Source: CAYYWP01 sp050176585 (GTDB lineage: Bacteria > Desulfobacterota > Binatia > HRBIN30 > CADEER01). Taken from it: DNA of 5,792 bases. Both the position numbers and the translations under genes were made by a program. The notes below the pieces were generated by a model. That model searched no databases. It saw only the letters and a list, made by a program, of their open reading frames with translations, and was not told where the DNA came from. The DNA is taken from contig JBFXHX010000092.1 of the NCBI GenBank assembly GCA_050176585.1, forward strand, positions 1 through 5,792, written 5' to 3'. This document shows, one piece after another, positions 1 to 4,629 of the stretch. Every line of letters starts with the position of its first letter. The first letter of the stretch is position 1.

Positions 1-150
1 AGGGGCCCCGGGTCGATTCCCCCGAACGGCAACTCGCGACGGGGACGTACCGGCACGCGCAGATCACGTGCAGGCAACAGCACTTCTAGAGAATTCCTGT
101 TACTATTCCGGCTAGTATGCGATAAGCGCAGGCAAAATCACACAAACCCC
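1..150. other. Non-coding left edge
   Basis: No open frame here resembles a protein. The first 25 bases contain a T-arm-like string (ggtcgattcc) that could be the tail of a tRNA or tmRNA gene lying to the left. The usual TTCGA loop is one base short and the rest of the gene is outside the window, so no RNA gene is called. The stretch from about 88 to 130 is locally AT-richer than its surroundings and is the likely promoter region for the recombinase remnant at 161. I could not pick a convincing -35/-10 pair in it. Confidence 0.4.
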
Positions 151-156
151 GGAGGG
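151..156 (+). promoter_or_regulatory. Ribosome binding site of recombinase remnant
   Basis: GGAGGG lies 4 bases before a GTG codon at 161. It decides the start of the recombinase reading frame, because the residues that follow at once are the conserved N-terminus of the family. Confidence 0.6.
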
Positions 157-160
157 CCGA

Positions 161-321
161 GTGGCAAAGGCCGTCGGTTACCTCCGAGTTTCAGGAAGCG
201 GCACATTGACGGCAACGGGTTCCCGCTGCCGCGCGAGGCCGTGCAGCGCTACGCCAAGGCTTTCGCTATCCAGCTCGTGCCCGAATACCGGGATGACGGG
301 GTCAGCGGCACGAAAGAGCTG
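161..321 (+). pseudogene. Serine site-specific recombinase, N-terminal fragment, frameshifted and truncated
   Basis: This is the start of a resolvase/invertase-type serine recombinase, an enzyme that cuts and rejoins DNA through a serine-DNA link. From GTG 161 the frame reads VAKAVGYLRVSGSG, with the family motif YLRVS; Ser11 (codon 191-193) is the expected nucleophile and Arg9 the conserved arginine. Near 203-205 the frame must move, and it resumes as DGNGFPLPREAVQRYAKAF and then QLVPEYRDDGVSGTKEL, again typical of the family. One missing base in 'ggcacattgac' explains the shift. The homology ends after KEL at 321, where complete enzymes continue with the rest of the catalytic domain and a DNA-binding region. 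The gene is therefore dead twice, by frameshift and by truncation. An IS3 fragment follows within about 16 bases on the other strand. The family call is confident; whether the element was a phage, an integrative element or a transposon cannot be told. Confidence 0.85.
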
Positions 322-337
322 CGGTACGCCCGACTTT

Positions 338-607
338 TAGTGCTTTGCCCGCGAGCTCCGGGCCGTTGTCCGCCACGATCATCTCCGGCACGCCGCGCAC
401 GGCGACCAACTCGTCGAGCTCGCGCACGACCCGCTCCCCCGGCAGGGATCGGTCCACCGCGATCGCCAGCGCTCGCGAGAAGTGATCCACGCTGTTCAGC
501 GTCCGGTGGGACGTCTGCTCACTGATGCCATGGCGGAGACAGAGATCGACGAGCTTGGCGCCTGCGTCCTTCTCCTTGAGGATCTTGATGATCTGCTCCT
601 CGCGGAA
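338..607 (-). pseudogene. IS3-family transposase remnant (OrfA start joined to OrfB middle)
   Basis: Read on the minus strand, the segment begins FREEQIIKILKEKDAGAKLVD and continues through RHGISEQT. This is the N-terminal helix-turn-helix of an IS3-family OrfA (607 to about 512). After only a few residues it becomes RTLNSVDHFSRALAIAVDRS and then RGVPEMIVADNGPELAGKAL, the middle of the OrfB DDE integrase domain (about 505 to 338). The C-terminal half of OrfA and the N-terminal part of OrfB, including the first catalytic Asp, have been removed by an internal deletion that kept the frame open. Only the Asp of ADNGPE (codon 370-368) remains of the catalytic triad; the region with the Glu is lost at the recombinase junction. 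An in-frame ATG at 664 makes a 120-codon open frame, but its first 19 codons do not look like an OrfA start. I see no terminal inverted repeats, as expected for an internal fragment. It cannot transpose. Confidence 0.85.
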
Positions 608-664
608 CCCGGCCCTTGCGCACCGGAGTTCTGCTTCCGCTTCGTCAGCATGGAGAACTCTCAT

Positions 665-1031
665 TTTGCCTGGACCAGTTTCACGGCGAGCAGCTCAGGC
701 GGATTTCGCGCGATCGGCGCCGACGCGGGCACTTCGCAATGCGAAAGCACAATTCACCGCTTCGCGGCTCTTCACATCGCGTGCTCGCCGCCGAGCCGGC
801 GGCGCGGAGCACGCGCGTTGAGACTGAGTCGACGGTCCCGCGTTCGAGTCTCGGGCGGCGCCATAACCGAGCGCGCTGTGCTCGAACTGCTCCCGCGTTC
901 CGCAGCCCACGGACTGACCCGTTCAAAGGGTTGGAGGCTCGACAGCTCGAAGCGCGACAGGCGATTTTCGTCGAGCCCCCCGATTGCAGATCCCATCCGT
1001 AGGCCTACAATTCGGCGCGGGTAGATGAGCG
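665..1031. other. Gene-free stretch with structured DNA
   Basis: Several frames are open here on both strands, but none has a good ribosome binding site, recognisable residues or consistent codon use, and they overlap each other, as chance frames in GC-rich DNA do. The stretch holds a long hairpin (778-815), a tRNA T-arm-like string (837-863) and a perfect 10-bp palindrome GTAGGCCTAC (999-1008). It is best read as decayed mobile-element or intergenic DNA. Confidence 0.5.
778..815. repeat. Long GC-rich inverted repeat (hairpin)
   Basis: CGCGTGCTC (778-786) is exactly complementary to GAGCACGCG (807-815). Inside it GCCGCC (787-792) pairs with GGCGGC (798-803) around the loop GAGCC, leaving a 3-base bulge (804-806). 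That gives 15 base pairs in a 38-base element. No T-run follows on either strand, so it is not a standard terminator. It may be a mobile-element end, a recombination site or a REP-like hairpin; no second copy was noticed in the window. Confidence 0.6.
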
Positions 1032-1054
1032 GTGAATGCGTGTGACGGCGGATT

Positions 1055-1077
1055 TGGTCGTAGGGACCACGTAGGAG
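1055..1077 (+). promoter_or_regulatory. Small inverted repeat and ribosome binding site before the 1083 gene
   Basis: TGGTC (1055-1059) and GACCA (1065-1069) form a 5-bp inverted repeat, followed at once by AGGAG (1073-1077), which sits 5 bases before ATG 1083. The AGGAG is why ATG 1083 is preferred over the GTG at 1032. The inverted repeat could be an operator or a translation-modulating stem, but it is short enough to be chance. Confidence 0.45.
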
Positions 1078-1082
1078 CCCTC

Positions 1083-1277
1083 ATGCAGGCTCGGGCGCTA
1101 CCACTCACCTCCTCGATTTCGTGCACGGTAATCGAAGTGGGCGGCCGATGGCGGTTGGGCACTTGGTATCGTGGGGATGGCTCGTTTTATCGGGAGCCCC
1201 CGCCACTGGCGAGGAACACCACCTTCGATACACCGGACGAAGCGATACAGTTCTTGCGCTCGTTTTGTGAACGGTAA
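1083..1277 (+). CDS. Small hypothetical protein (64 aa)
   Basis: The family is not recognised. The protein starts MQARALPLTSS, and its core runs from about residue 14: TVIEVGGRWRLGTWYRGDGS followed by FYREPPPLARNTTFDTPDEA and a C-terminal helix-like IQFLRSFCER. The middle has the alternating aromatic, glycine and charged residues of a small beta-sheet (RWRLGTWYRGDGSFYRE), and 'TPDEAIQFL' looks like the start of a helix. A compact soluble beta-then-alpha domain is therefore plausible. There is no signal peptide or membrane segment. ATG 1083 was chosen for its AGGAG at 5-base spacing; a GTG at 1032 would add 17 residues of unconvincing composition. The gene stands alone: mobile-element debris lies upstream and a minus-strand gene remnant downstream. 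Function unknown. That it is a gene rests on the ribosome binding site and the protein-like sequence. Confidence 0.6.
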   Translation: MQARALPLTSSISCTVIEVGGRWRLGTWYRGDGSFYREPPPLARNTTFDTPDEAIQFLRSFCER

Positions 1278-1584
1278 GACTCCGCTTGAACGAGCGGACC
1301 GCTCCAAACCGCAGCGCTCTTACCGAATCCCCCGACGAGTCTAGGCGGCGCGGATAGCGCCAGTCTCGACGGACACGACGGACGACACCGGCAGCACGTG
1401 GATCGCCCCAGGGATCGAGCACCGCCACCCGGTGATCGCGCCCCGCCTCGAGTGACGTCCGCGCACACCGGCTCCACCGTGTAGCGGAGCGCCGGTAGAC
1501 CGCAGCCCGCCGCGATATTCGTTCCGGTCGCGCGGCGCGCTCCTCACACACCGACTGTCTGTGTGGACCCGGCCCGACGGCTTG
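1278..1584. other. Region without a supported intact gene
   Basis: On the plus strand there is only a 5-bp hairpin (gagcg/cgctc) soon after the stop at 1277. On the minus strand the frame of the remnant at 1585-1992 stays open beyond its last TAG, with a protein-like patch reading LEAGRDHRVAVLDPWGDP. A second minus frame ends HVLPVSSVVSVETGAIRAA at 1341. Either could be the decayed 3' part of the same gene, possibly with a frameshift; I cannot decide between them. Confidence 0.35.
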
Positions 1585-1992
1585 CTAAGCCAGCAGCCGG
1601 TCCACAAGTGGTTCTCGCGGCGATACCAAACGCAGCGTCGTCGAGTCGGCGCCGCGCTCGTCGACCGCAAACCGATCCTGCCTGACCGAGTCGCGAACGG
1701 CGCGGGCTGAGCCCGCTTTCGTACCGGCAGGCTTGTCCGGCAGGCCGAGGGCGATCTCACGCAGGTGGATCCGAATGCGTGCAACTTTGCACTAGCCGAA
1801 CGACTCGGGGCTGAGCTGCACCAGCGCTGCCGGCGGCGCAAATGCTACGCCGACCGAGCTGGTCAGCTATCTGGGCCTGATCTGCGCGCGCTGTTCTGGC
1901 GTTGTGAGGACGACTGGTGCGAGCTGAATCTCCGCACGGCCGGAACAGCACTCCACGCCGGCGACCTGGTACGGGCGGTTGGCCAGCGACAT
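1585..1992 (-). pseudogene. Decayed hypothetical gene with in-frame TAG codons
   Basis: ATG 1992 is preceded on the minus strand by AGGAGGT at a 5-base spacing, an almost perfect Shine-Dalgarno, so a translated gene once began here. The protein reads MSLANRPYQVAGVECCSGRA and goes on to APVVLTTPEQRAQIRPR, then meets TAG (1867-1869) after 41 codons. The same frame continues LTSSVGVAFAPPAALVQLSP to a second TAG (1792-1794), then KVARIRIHLREIALGLPD and, further on, DRFAVDERGADSTTLRLVSP ending in DRLLA and a third TAG (1585-1587). Codons in the last segment end mostly in G or C, as in the intact genes. The simplest reading is a degenerate gene. A live 41-residue protein made from the first segment alone cannot be excluded. 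TAG is an ordinary stop in this window, since both response-regulator genes end with it, so recoding is unlikely. Family not recognised. Confidence 0.5.
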
Positions 1993-2182
1993 CGTCCACC
2001 TCCTCTCTGAAATGGGCCCGGCACCATCGCTGCCGAGGTGGCGCATCTGTTCGCACGCGGGTTCCAGGTGCGGCGCGCCTCTCACTCATCTTCCGCAGAT
2101 CCACGGCGGCTCACCCACACTCGTCGACGCAGAGGGTGCCACCGGTTTTCTGGATGCGCCGGGCAGGAGTATAAGCTTTACT
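1993..2182. promoter_or_regulatory. Divergent intergenic region
   Basis: This segment separates the minus-strand start at 1992 from the proposed plus-strand start at 2183, so promoters for both would lie here. The Shine-Dalgarno of the minus-strand gene is at about 1998-2004 and AGGAG for the plus-strand gene at 2165-2169. No clear -35/-10 pair was found on either strand. The plus frame is open back to 1979 (including an ATG at 2012), but that part has poor, arginine- and proline-rich composition and no ribosome binding site. Confidence 0.35.
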
Positions 2183-2527
2183 GTGAGGCATGATCCACAA
2201 GCTGTCGCGGAGTTCCTCAACCACGTTCTGGAGTACCTGAGGGGCACACGCGAATTCATCGTGACCGGCACAGCGCTGGGCCTGGATCTCGCCGAGGTCG
2301 AGACGATGATCCAGAGACCGGCAGAAAAGGCCCTCGACACACTGCGAACGCTCGCCGGTAACGGAGACATACCCGCGCCGTTGCGACCGTCCGTCGATCA
2401 GGTCATGGAGATCCTCGATCTGCTCGCCAGCATCGGCAGCAGCCGCCAGATCATCGACAGCGCCGTTGAAAGTCTCGGGCGCGCGTTGACGAAAGCGGAA
2501 ATCGCCGGCTTGATCCGGCGACAATGA
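2183..2527 (+). CDS. Hypothetical helical protein (about 114 aa)
   Basis: The family is not recognised. The protein-like stretch begins at about SFTVRHDPQAVAEFLNHVLE and continues through YLRGTREFIVTGTALGLDLA, EVETMIQRPAEKALDTLRTL, an acidic segment DQVMEILDLLASIGSSRQII, and ends TKAEIAGLIRRQ. It is rich in Ala, Leu and charged residues with helical spacing, and has no signal peptide, membrane span or cysteine. Third codon positions are mostly G or C, which supports the plus strand over the long antisense frame. GTG 2183 is proposed as the start because AGGAG (2165-2169) lies upstream, but the 13-base spacing is longer than ideal. ATG 2012 or TTG 1979 would extend it with unlikely sequence. 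It could be a small all-helical DNA-binding or partner protein; no motif proves that. A hairpin follows 13 bases after the stop and a strong terminator about 200 bases after. Confidence 0.6.
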   Translation: MRHDPQAVAEFLNHVLEYLRGTREFIVTGTALGLDLAEVETMIQRPAEKALDTLRTLAGNGDIPAPLRPSVDQVMEILDLLASIGSSRQIIDSAVESLGRALTKAEIAGLIRRQ

Positions 2528-2540
2528 CCGCCAGTCCCGC

Positions 2541-2555
2541 CGGCGCGCTGCGCCG
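2541..2555 (+). repeat. Hairpin just after the 2527 stop
   Basis: CGGCGC (2541-2546) and GCGCCG (2550-2555) pair around a GCT loop, 13 bases past the stop codon. There is no T-run. It could be an RNA-stabilising 3' stem or a weak terminator. Confidence 0.4.
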
Positions 2556-2728
2556 CCCGGCCGGTGCGGGAATGAACCAAGCCCTTTGTGCGAGGCGGCC
2601 GCGCCCCCGCCATGGGTGGACACCGCTCTGCTATCACCGCGCCCCGGCTTTCAGCCCGCGCCGCATCGACCGCTCATACCGCCCGGACCCGATGTAGCCG
2701 GCGCTAGACAGCCCGAATCAAAAATGGC
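2556..2728. other. Spacer before the terminator
   Basis: No supported gene is seen. The frames open here lack ribosome binding sites and protein-like composition. A long 3' untranslated tail of the 2183-2527 gene, or a small RNA ending at 2757, could occupy it; nothing in the sequence decides this. Confidence 0.35.
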
Positions 2729-2757
2729 GGCGCCGGCAGCAAGCTGCCGGCGCCTTT
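2729..2757 (+). terminator. Strong rho-independent terminator, possibly bidirectional
   Basis: GGCGCCGGCAG (2729-2739) and CTGCCGGCGCC (2744-2754) are perfectly complementary over 11 bp, separated by CAAG. TTT follows on the plus strand. An A-run (2719-2723) lies just upstream, which gives a T-run for transcripts coming from the other side. It closes whatever is transcribed rightward from the 2183 gene and insulates the response-regulator region. Confidence 0.75.
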
Positions 2758-3109
2758 CGAGCTCTCAGCCGTGCGACTGGGGGGGCAGTCGGGCCGGAGA
2801 GCGAACTGTCCATTTTGAAACGGATGACCCGGATTTAAAGCAATCCGCTGGCCATCGCGCGCAGCTGGGCGATGCAGAGCCTCGGCGCGCGACGGCGTAA
2901 TTACTACCCGCAACGCACGGCAAGTTCTACTTAGATGCAGCAAGCGAATGCTATCGCACCCTCTCGCGCCGCTCCGCGCGAGCGCAGCGTGTGCCCGAGC
3001 AGGAGGGTACGGCGCAACGTGGCGCCTCATCGCGCCCCCGCGGCGCCAGCTCGACACCAGCCAACCTATGACCGAACACCGGAGCACACTGGGAGGGCCC
3101 AAGCCCGCA
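2758..3109. other. Long upstream region of the first response regulator
   Basis: About 350 bases without a supported gene. Frames open through it have arginine/proline-rich, non-protein-like sequence. It contains a TTGAAA (2815-2820) without a good -10 partner and the inverted repeat at 2830-2847. Confidence 0.4.
2830..2847. repeat. Inverted repeat CGGATT-N6-AATCCG
   Basis: CGGATT (2830-2835) and AATCCG (2842-2847) are exact complements around a 6-base AT-rich spacer. The dyad form would suit a dimeric regulator. It is about 340 bases before the first receiver gene, so its target is unclear. Confidence 0.35.
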
Positions 3110-3138
3110 TTGACAAGGAGCGCGCAACACCGAAGAGT
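3110..3138 (+). promoter_or_regulatory. Candidate promoter of response regulator 1
   Basis: TTGACA (3110-3115) is a perfect sigma-70 -35 box. At 17-base spacing the -10 is only AAGAGT (3133-3138), 3 of 6 matches. The same perfect -35 occurs before the second receiver gene, which supports use. The weak -10 suggests low basal activity or need of an activator. Confidence 0.4.
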
Positions 3139-3146
3139 GCCAGCCG

Positions 3147-3168
3147 CACCGGTGCAGTGTTCTGCACC
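3147..3168 (+). promoter_or_regulatory. Overlapping hairpins in the leader of response regulator 1
   Basis: GCACCGGTGC (3147-3156) is a perfect palindrome. Its right half is also the left arm of a second stem, GGTGCAG (3151-3157) with CTGCACC (3162-3168), loop TGTT. The two structures cannot form together. They lie between the candidate promoter and ATG 3185, just before the G-rich stretch (3175-3182) that serves as a poor ribosome binding site. An operator or a translational switch is possible. Confidence 0.4.
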
Positions 3169-3184
3169 CGCACTGGGGGTGGAA

Positions 3185-3559
3185 ATGGCACACGATCATC
3201 CGACGGTACTGTTGATCGATGACAACCCCGATGTGCGCGTTGCGATGCGCGAGTGGCTGCGGTTGGACGGGTACAGGGTGGCGGACGCGTGGAACGGCCG
3301 CGATGCACTCGAGCAGCTCAGCGGCGGCTTGCATCCATGTGTGATCCTGATGGACCTCAACATGCCGGTGATGAACGGCTTCGAATTTCGTCAGGAGCAG
3401 CTGCGCCGTCCGGACATCAGCCATATCCCGATCGTCGTCTACTCCGGCGTGGTCGACGCGACGAAAAACGCCGCGCACTTGAAAGCCGCGGCGTACGGCA
3501 CCAAACCGCTGGATTTCCAACAGCTCACTGGCCTCGTCCGACAGCACTGCCTCAAGTAG
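3185..3559 (+). CDS. Single-domain response regulator (CheY-like receiver), copy 1
   Basis: A 124-residue stand-alone receiver (REC) domain, cytoplasmic, that would accept a phosphate from a histidine kinase. Visible landmarks are the acidic pair Asp12-Asp13 in VLLIDDNPD, phosphoacceptor Asp57 in VILMDLNMPVMNG, Ser87 in VVYSG (the conserved Thr/Ser), and Lys107-Pro108 in GTKPLD. All catalytic residues of the family are present, so it should be phosphorylatable. There is no output domain, so it must act by protein contact, as a phosphorelay intermediate or as a phosphate sink. ATG 3185 is chosen because MAHDHPTVLLIDD is the normal REC start and matches the paralogue at 3768 residue for residue in length; the frame is open back to 2948, but with non-protein-like sequence. 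The ribosome binding site is weak (gggggtgga). Copy 2 lies 208 bases downstream, separated by a hairpin, so they are probably separate transcripts. No kinase gene is nearby. Confidence 0.93.
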   Translation: MAHDHPTVLLIDDNPDVRVAMREWLRLDGYRVADAWNGRDALEQLSGGLHPCVILMDLNMPVMNGFEFRQEQLRRPDISHIPIVVYSGVVDATKNAAHLKAAAYGTKPLDFQQLTGLVRQHCLK

Positions 3560-3624
3560 TCGCGCGCTCATCCGGCGTTCCCCGGCAGCTTACCGCGCGC
3601 GTCACCCGCACCCCGGCGCTGAGT

Positions 3625-3648
3625 GCGAACGGGACGAATCCCGTTCGC
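3625..3648 (+). terminator. Perfect 10-bp hairpin between the two receivers
   Basis: GCGAACGGGA (3625-3634) and TCCCGTTCGC (3639-3648) are exact complements around CGAA. It starts 65 bases after the stop of copy 1. Only a weak T content follows (cgttgtg), so it may end transcription inefficiently or protect the 3' end of the mRNA. On the reverse strand the loop is TTCG, a very stable RNA tetraloop sequence. Confidence 0.55.
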
Positions 3649-3713
3649 CGTTGTGATCCAGCGCGCAGTCTGTGCGCTCCGCCATGTCCCGTCGCTCGCC
3701 TGCTCTGTTATGC

Positions 3714-3741
3714 TTGACAATTCGGCCGTTCGGGCGACACT
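3714..3741 (+). promoter_or_regulatory. Candidate promoter of response regulator 2
   Basis: TTGACA (3714-3719) is a perfect -35 box. The -10 at 16-base spacing is GACACT (3736-3741), 3 of 6 matches. It lies 54 bases before ATG 3768 and is flanked by a locally AT-richer stretch (ctgttatgcttgacaattc). A similar strong -35/weak -10 layout precedes copy 1. Confidence 0.45.
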
Positions 3742-3767
3742 CGTGCCCATCACCTCTGGGAACCGTT

Positions 3768-4142
3768 ATGTCTCACCGTCACCCTTCAGCGCTGATCATC
3801 GAGGATCATCGAGATGTCCGGGAACTGGTGGCTCTATGGTTGGAGCTCGATGGCTACGCCGTCGAAACGACGCCCAACGGGCGCGCGGCTCTGTCCAAGT
3901 TGCATGGCGGATTCACCCCTTGCGTCATCGTCATGGACCTGAACACACCGGTGATGGACGCGGCCGAATTCCGTCAGGAACAGTTGCGGCATGCGGGCAT
4001 GAATCGCATTCCGGTGATCGTGTATTCAGGCGCCGCTGACGTCAGCGAACGCGCCCGCGACCTCCACGTCGCCGCGCATGCGGAGAAGCCGCTGAGCATG
4101 CACCACGTCGCAGCGCTCGTCCGGCAGCACTGCCTCAAGTAG
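3768..4142 (+). CDS. Single-domain response regulator (CheY-like receiver), copy 2
   Basis: A second 124-residue receiver domain, aligning to copy 1 without a gap; I count 65 of 124 identical residues by eye, including the last six (RQHCLK). The acidic pair is Glu12-Asp13 (ALIIEDHRD), the phosphoacceptor is Asp57 (VIVMDLNTPVMDAAEF), Ser87 is in VIVYSG and Lys107-Pro108 in AEKPLS, so the active site is complete. It departs from copy 1 in the loop after Asp57, where the usual M-P-x-M-x-G becomes T-P-V-M-D-A; the conserved glycine is lost. It also departs in helix 1, helix 3 and the alpha4 face (residues 89-106), where partner specificity normally lies. It is therefore likely to have a different partner or different signalling dynamics. 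ATG 3768 gives the expected REC start; upstream only gggaa resembles a ribosome binding site. Like copy 1 it has no output domain and no kinase neighbour. Confidence 0.92.
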   Translation: MSHRHPSALIIEDHRDVRELVALWLELDGYAVETTPNGRAALSKLHGGFTPCVIVMDLNTPVMDAAEFRQEQLRHAGMNRIPVIVYSGAADVSERARDLHVAAHAEKPLSMHHVAALVRQHCLK

Positions 4143-4163
4143 CTGCGGGACTCCTTCCGCAGC
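4142..4163 (+). terminator. Hairpin directly at the end of response regulator 2
   Basis: GCTGCGG (4142-4148) and CCGCAGC (4157-4163) pair over 7 bp around an 8-base loop; the stem begins at the last base of the TAG stop. There is no T-run, so it is a weak terminator or an mRNA 3' stem. Confidence 0.4.
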
Positions 4164-4629
4164 GCCGGCATGCTCCGACGGCGCGCCGCTGAGCGTGCGC
4201 GGAGCCGCAACAGATGCCCATCATCGAAGCGCATCCGTTCGCAGCCTTGCGTCTTCGTCACCATCGCCATGCCGGTTGCCTCCGCTGGGCTCGGTCTGGC
4301 GGTTAGCGTCGGGTCTTGGCCGGCCTCTTCATCGGCGTCTTGGTGACCGTGGGCCGCTCACCCAGATCTTCCTGTCGCCGCTTACATCCTCCAACTGAGT
4401 TCGGCTGCCACGCGGCATCTGGTGGCTCGCAAACCACCGGAGGGCGCCGCAAGACGTCCGCAGCACGTCAATCCGCGACAAACTCGGTGCCGACCGCGCC
4501 ATGCCTGCGGTGCTGATGCAGTATCCATTGCCGAAGCGCGGCACGGGGTTGGGCGGCGGTCGAATCTCCAGCCGCGCGGGCGTCGTGAACCACTCGGCGG
4601 GCTCTCCGCTCGAGCGCATCAGATCAGGC
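4164..4629. other. About 460 bases with no supported gene
   Basis: Both strands have open frames of 60-110 codons, but none has a good ribosome binding site, recognised motifs or protein-like composition. One minus-strand stretch ends EDLGERPTVTKTPMKRPAKT, then RR and TAA, near 4308. It has codons ending mostly in G/C and could be the basic C-terminal tail of a lost gene, but it has no start. The region sits between convergent genes (the receiver from the left, PEBP from the right). Confidence 0.4.

Noticed and set aside
1..30. Possible tRNA or tmRNA 3' end at the left edge (ggtcgattcc)
   Set aside because: The T-loop lacks the TTCGA form by one base, no clear 7-base acceptor strand or CCA follows, and the remainder is outside the window.
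87..99. Adjacent XbaI and EcoRI sites (tctagagaattc) suggesting cloning-vector polylinker
   Set aside because: No other polylinker sites or vector sequence surround them; two six-base sites side by side can occur naturally.
999..1008. Perfect palindrome GTAGGCCTAC as an operator or attachment site
   Set aside because: A 10-bp palindrome is not rare enough alone, and no promoter or partner copy is associated with it.
482..1024. 180-codon plus-strand open frame
   Set aside because: Its first part lies opposite the recognised IS3 remnant and the rest has arginine/serine-rich, non-protein-like sequence with no ribosome binding site.
1585..1992. Genome-wide reassignment of TAG to a sense codon
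   Set aside because: Both receiver genes end cleanly at TAG directly after the conserved HCLK tail, so TAG acts as a stop here.
2111..2623. 170-codon minus-strand open frame
   Set aside because: It mirrors the plus-strand gene 2183-2527, whose codon third positions and helical sequence are more convincing.
2948..3184. N-terminal extension of receiver 1 to an upstream start
   Set aside because: The extra residues are non-protein-like, the REC fold starts normally at 3185, and the paralogue has the same short start.
2951..3571. 206-codon minus-strand open frame opposite receiver 1
   Set aside because: It is the antisense shadow of a clear REC gene in GC-rich DNA, with no ribosome binding site or motifs.
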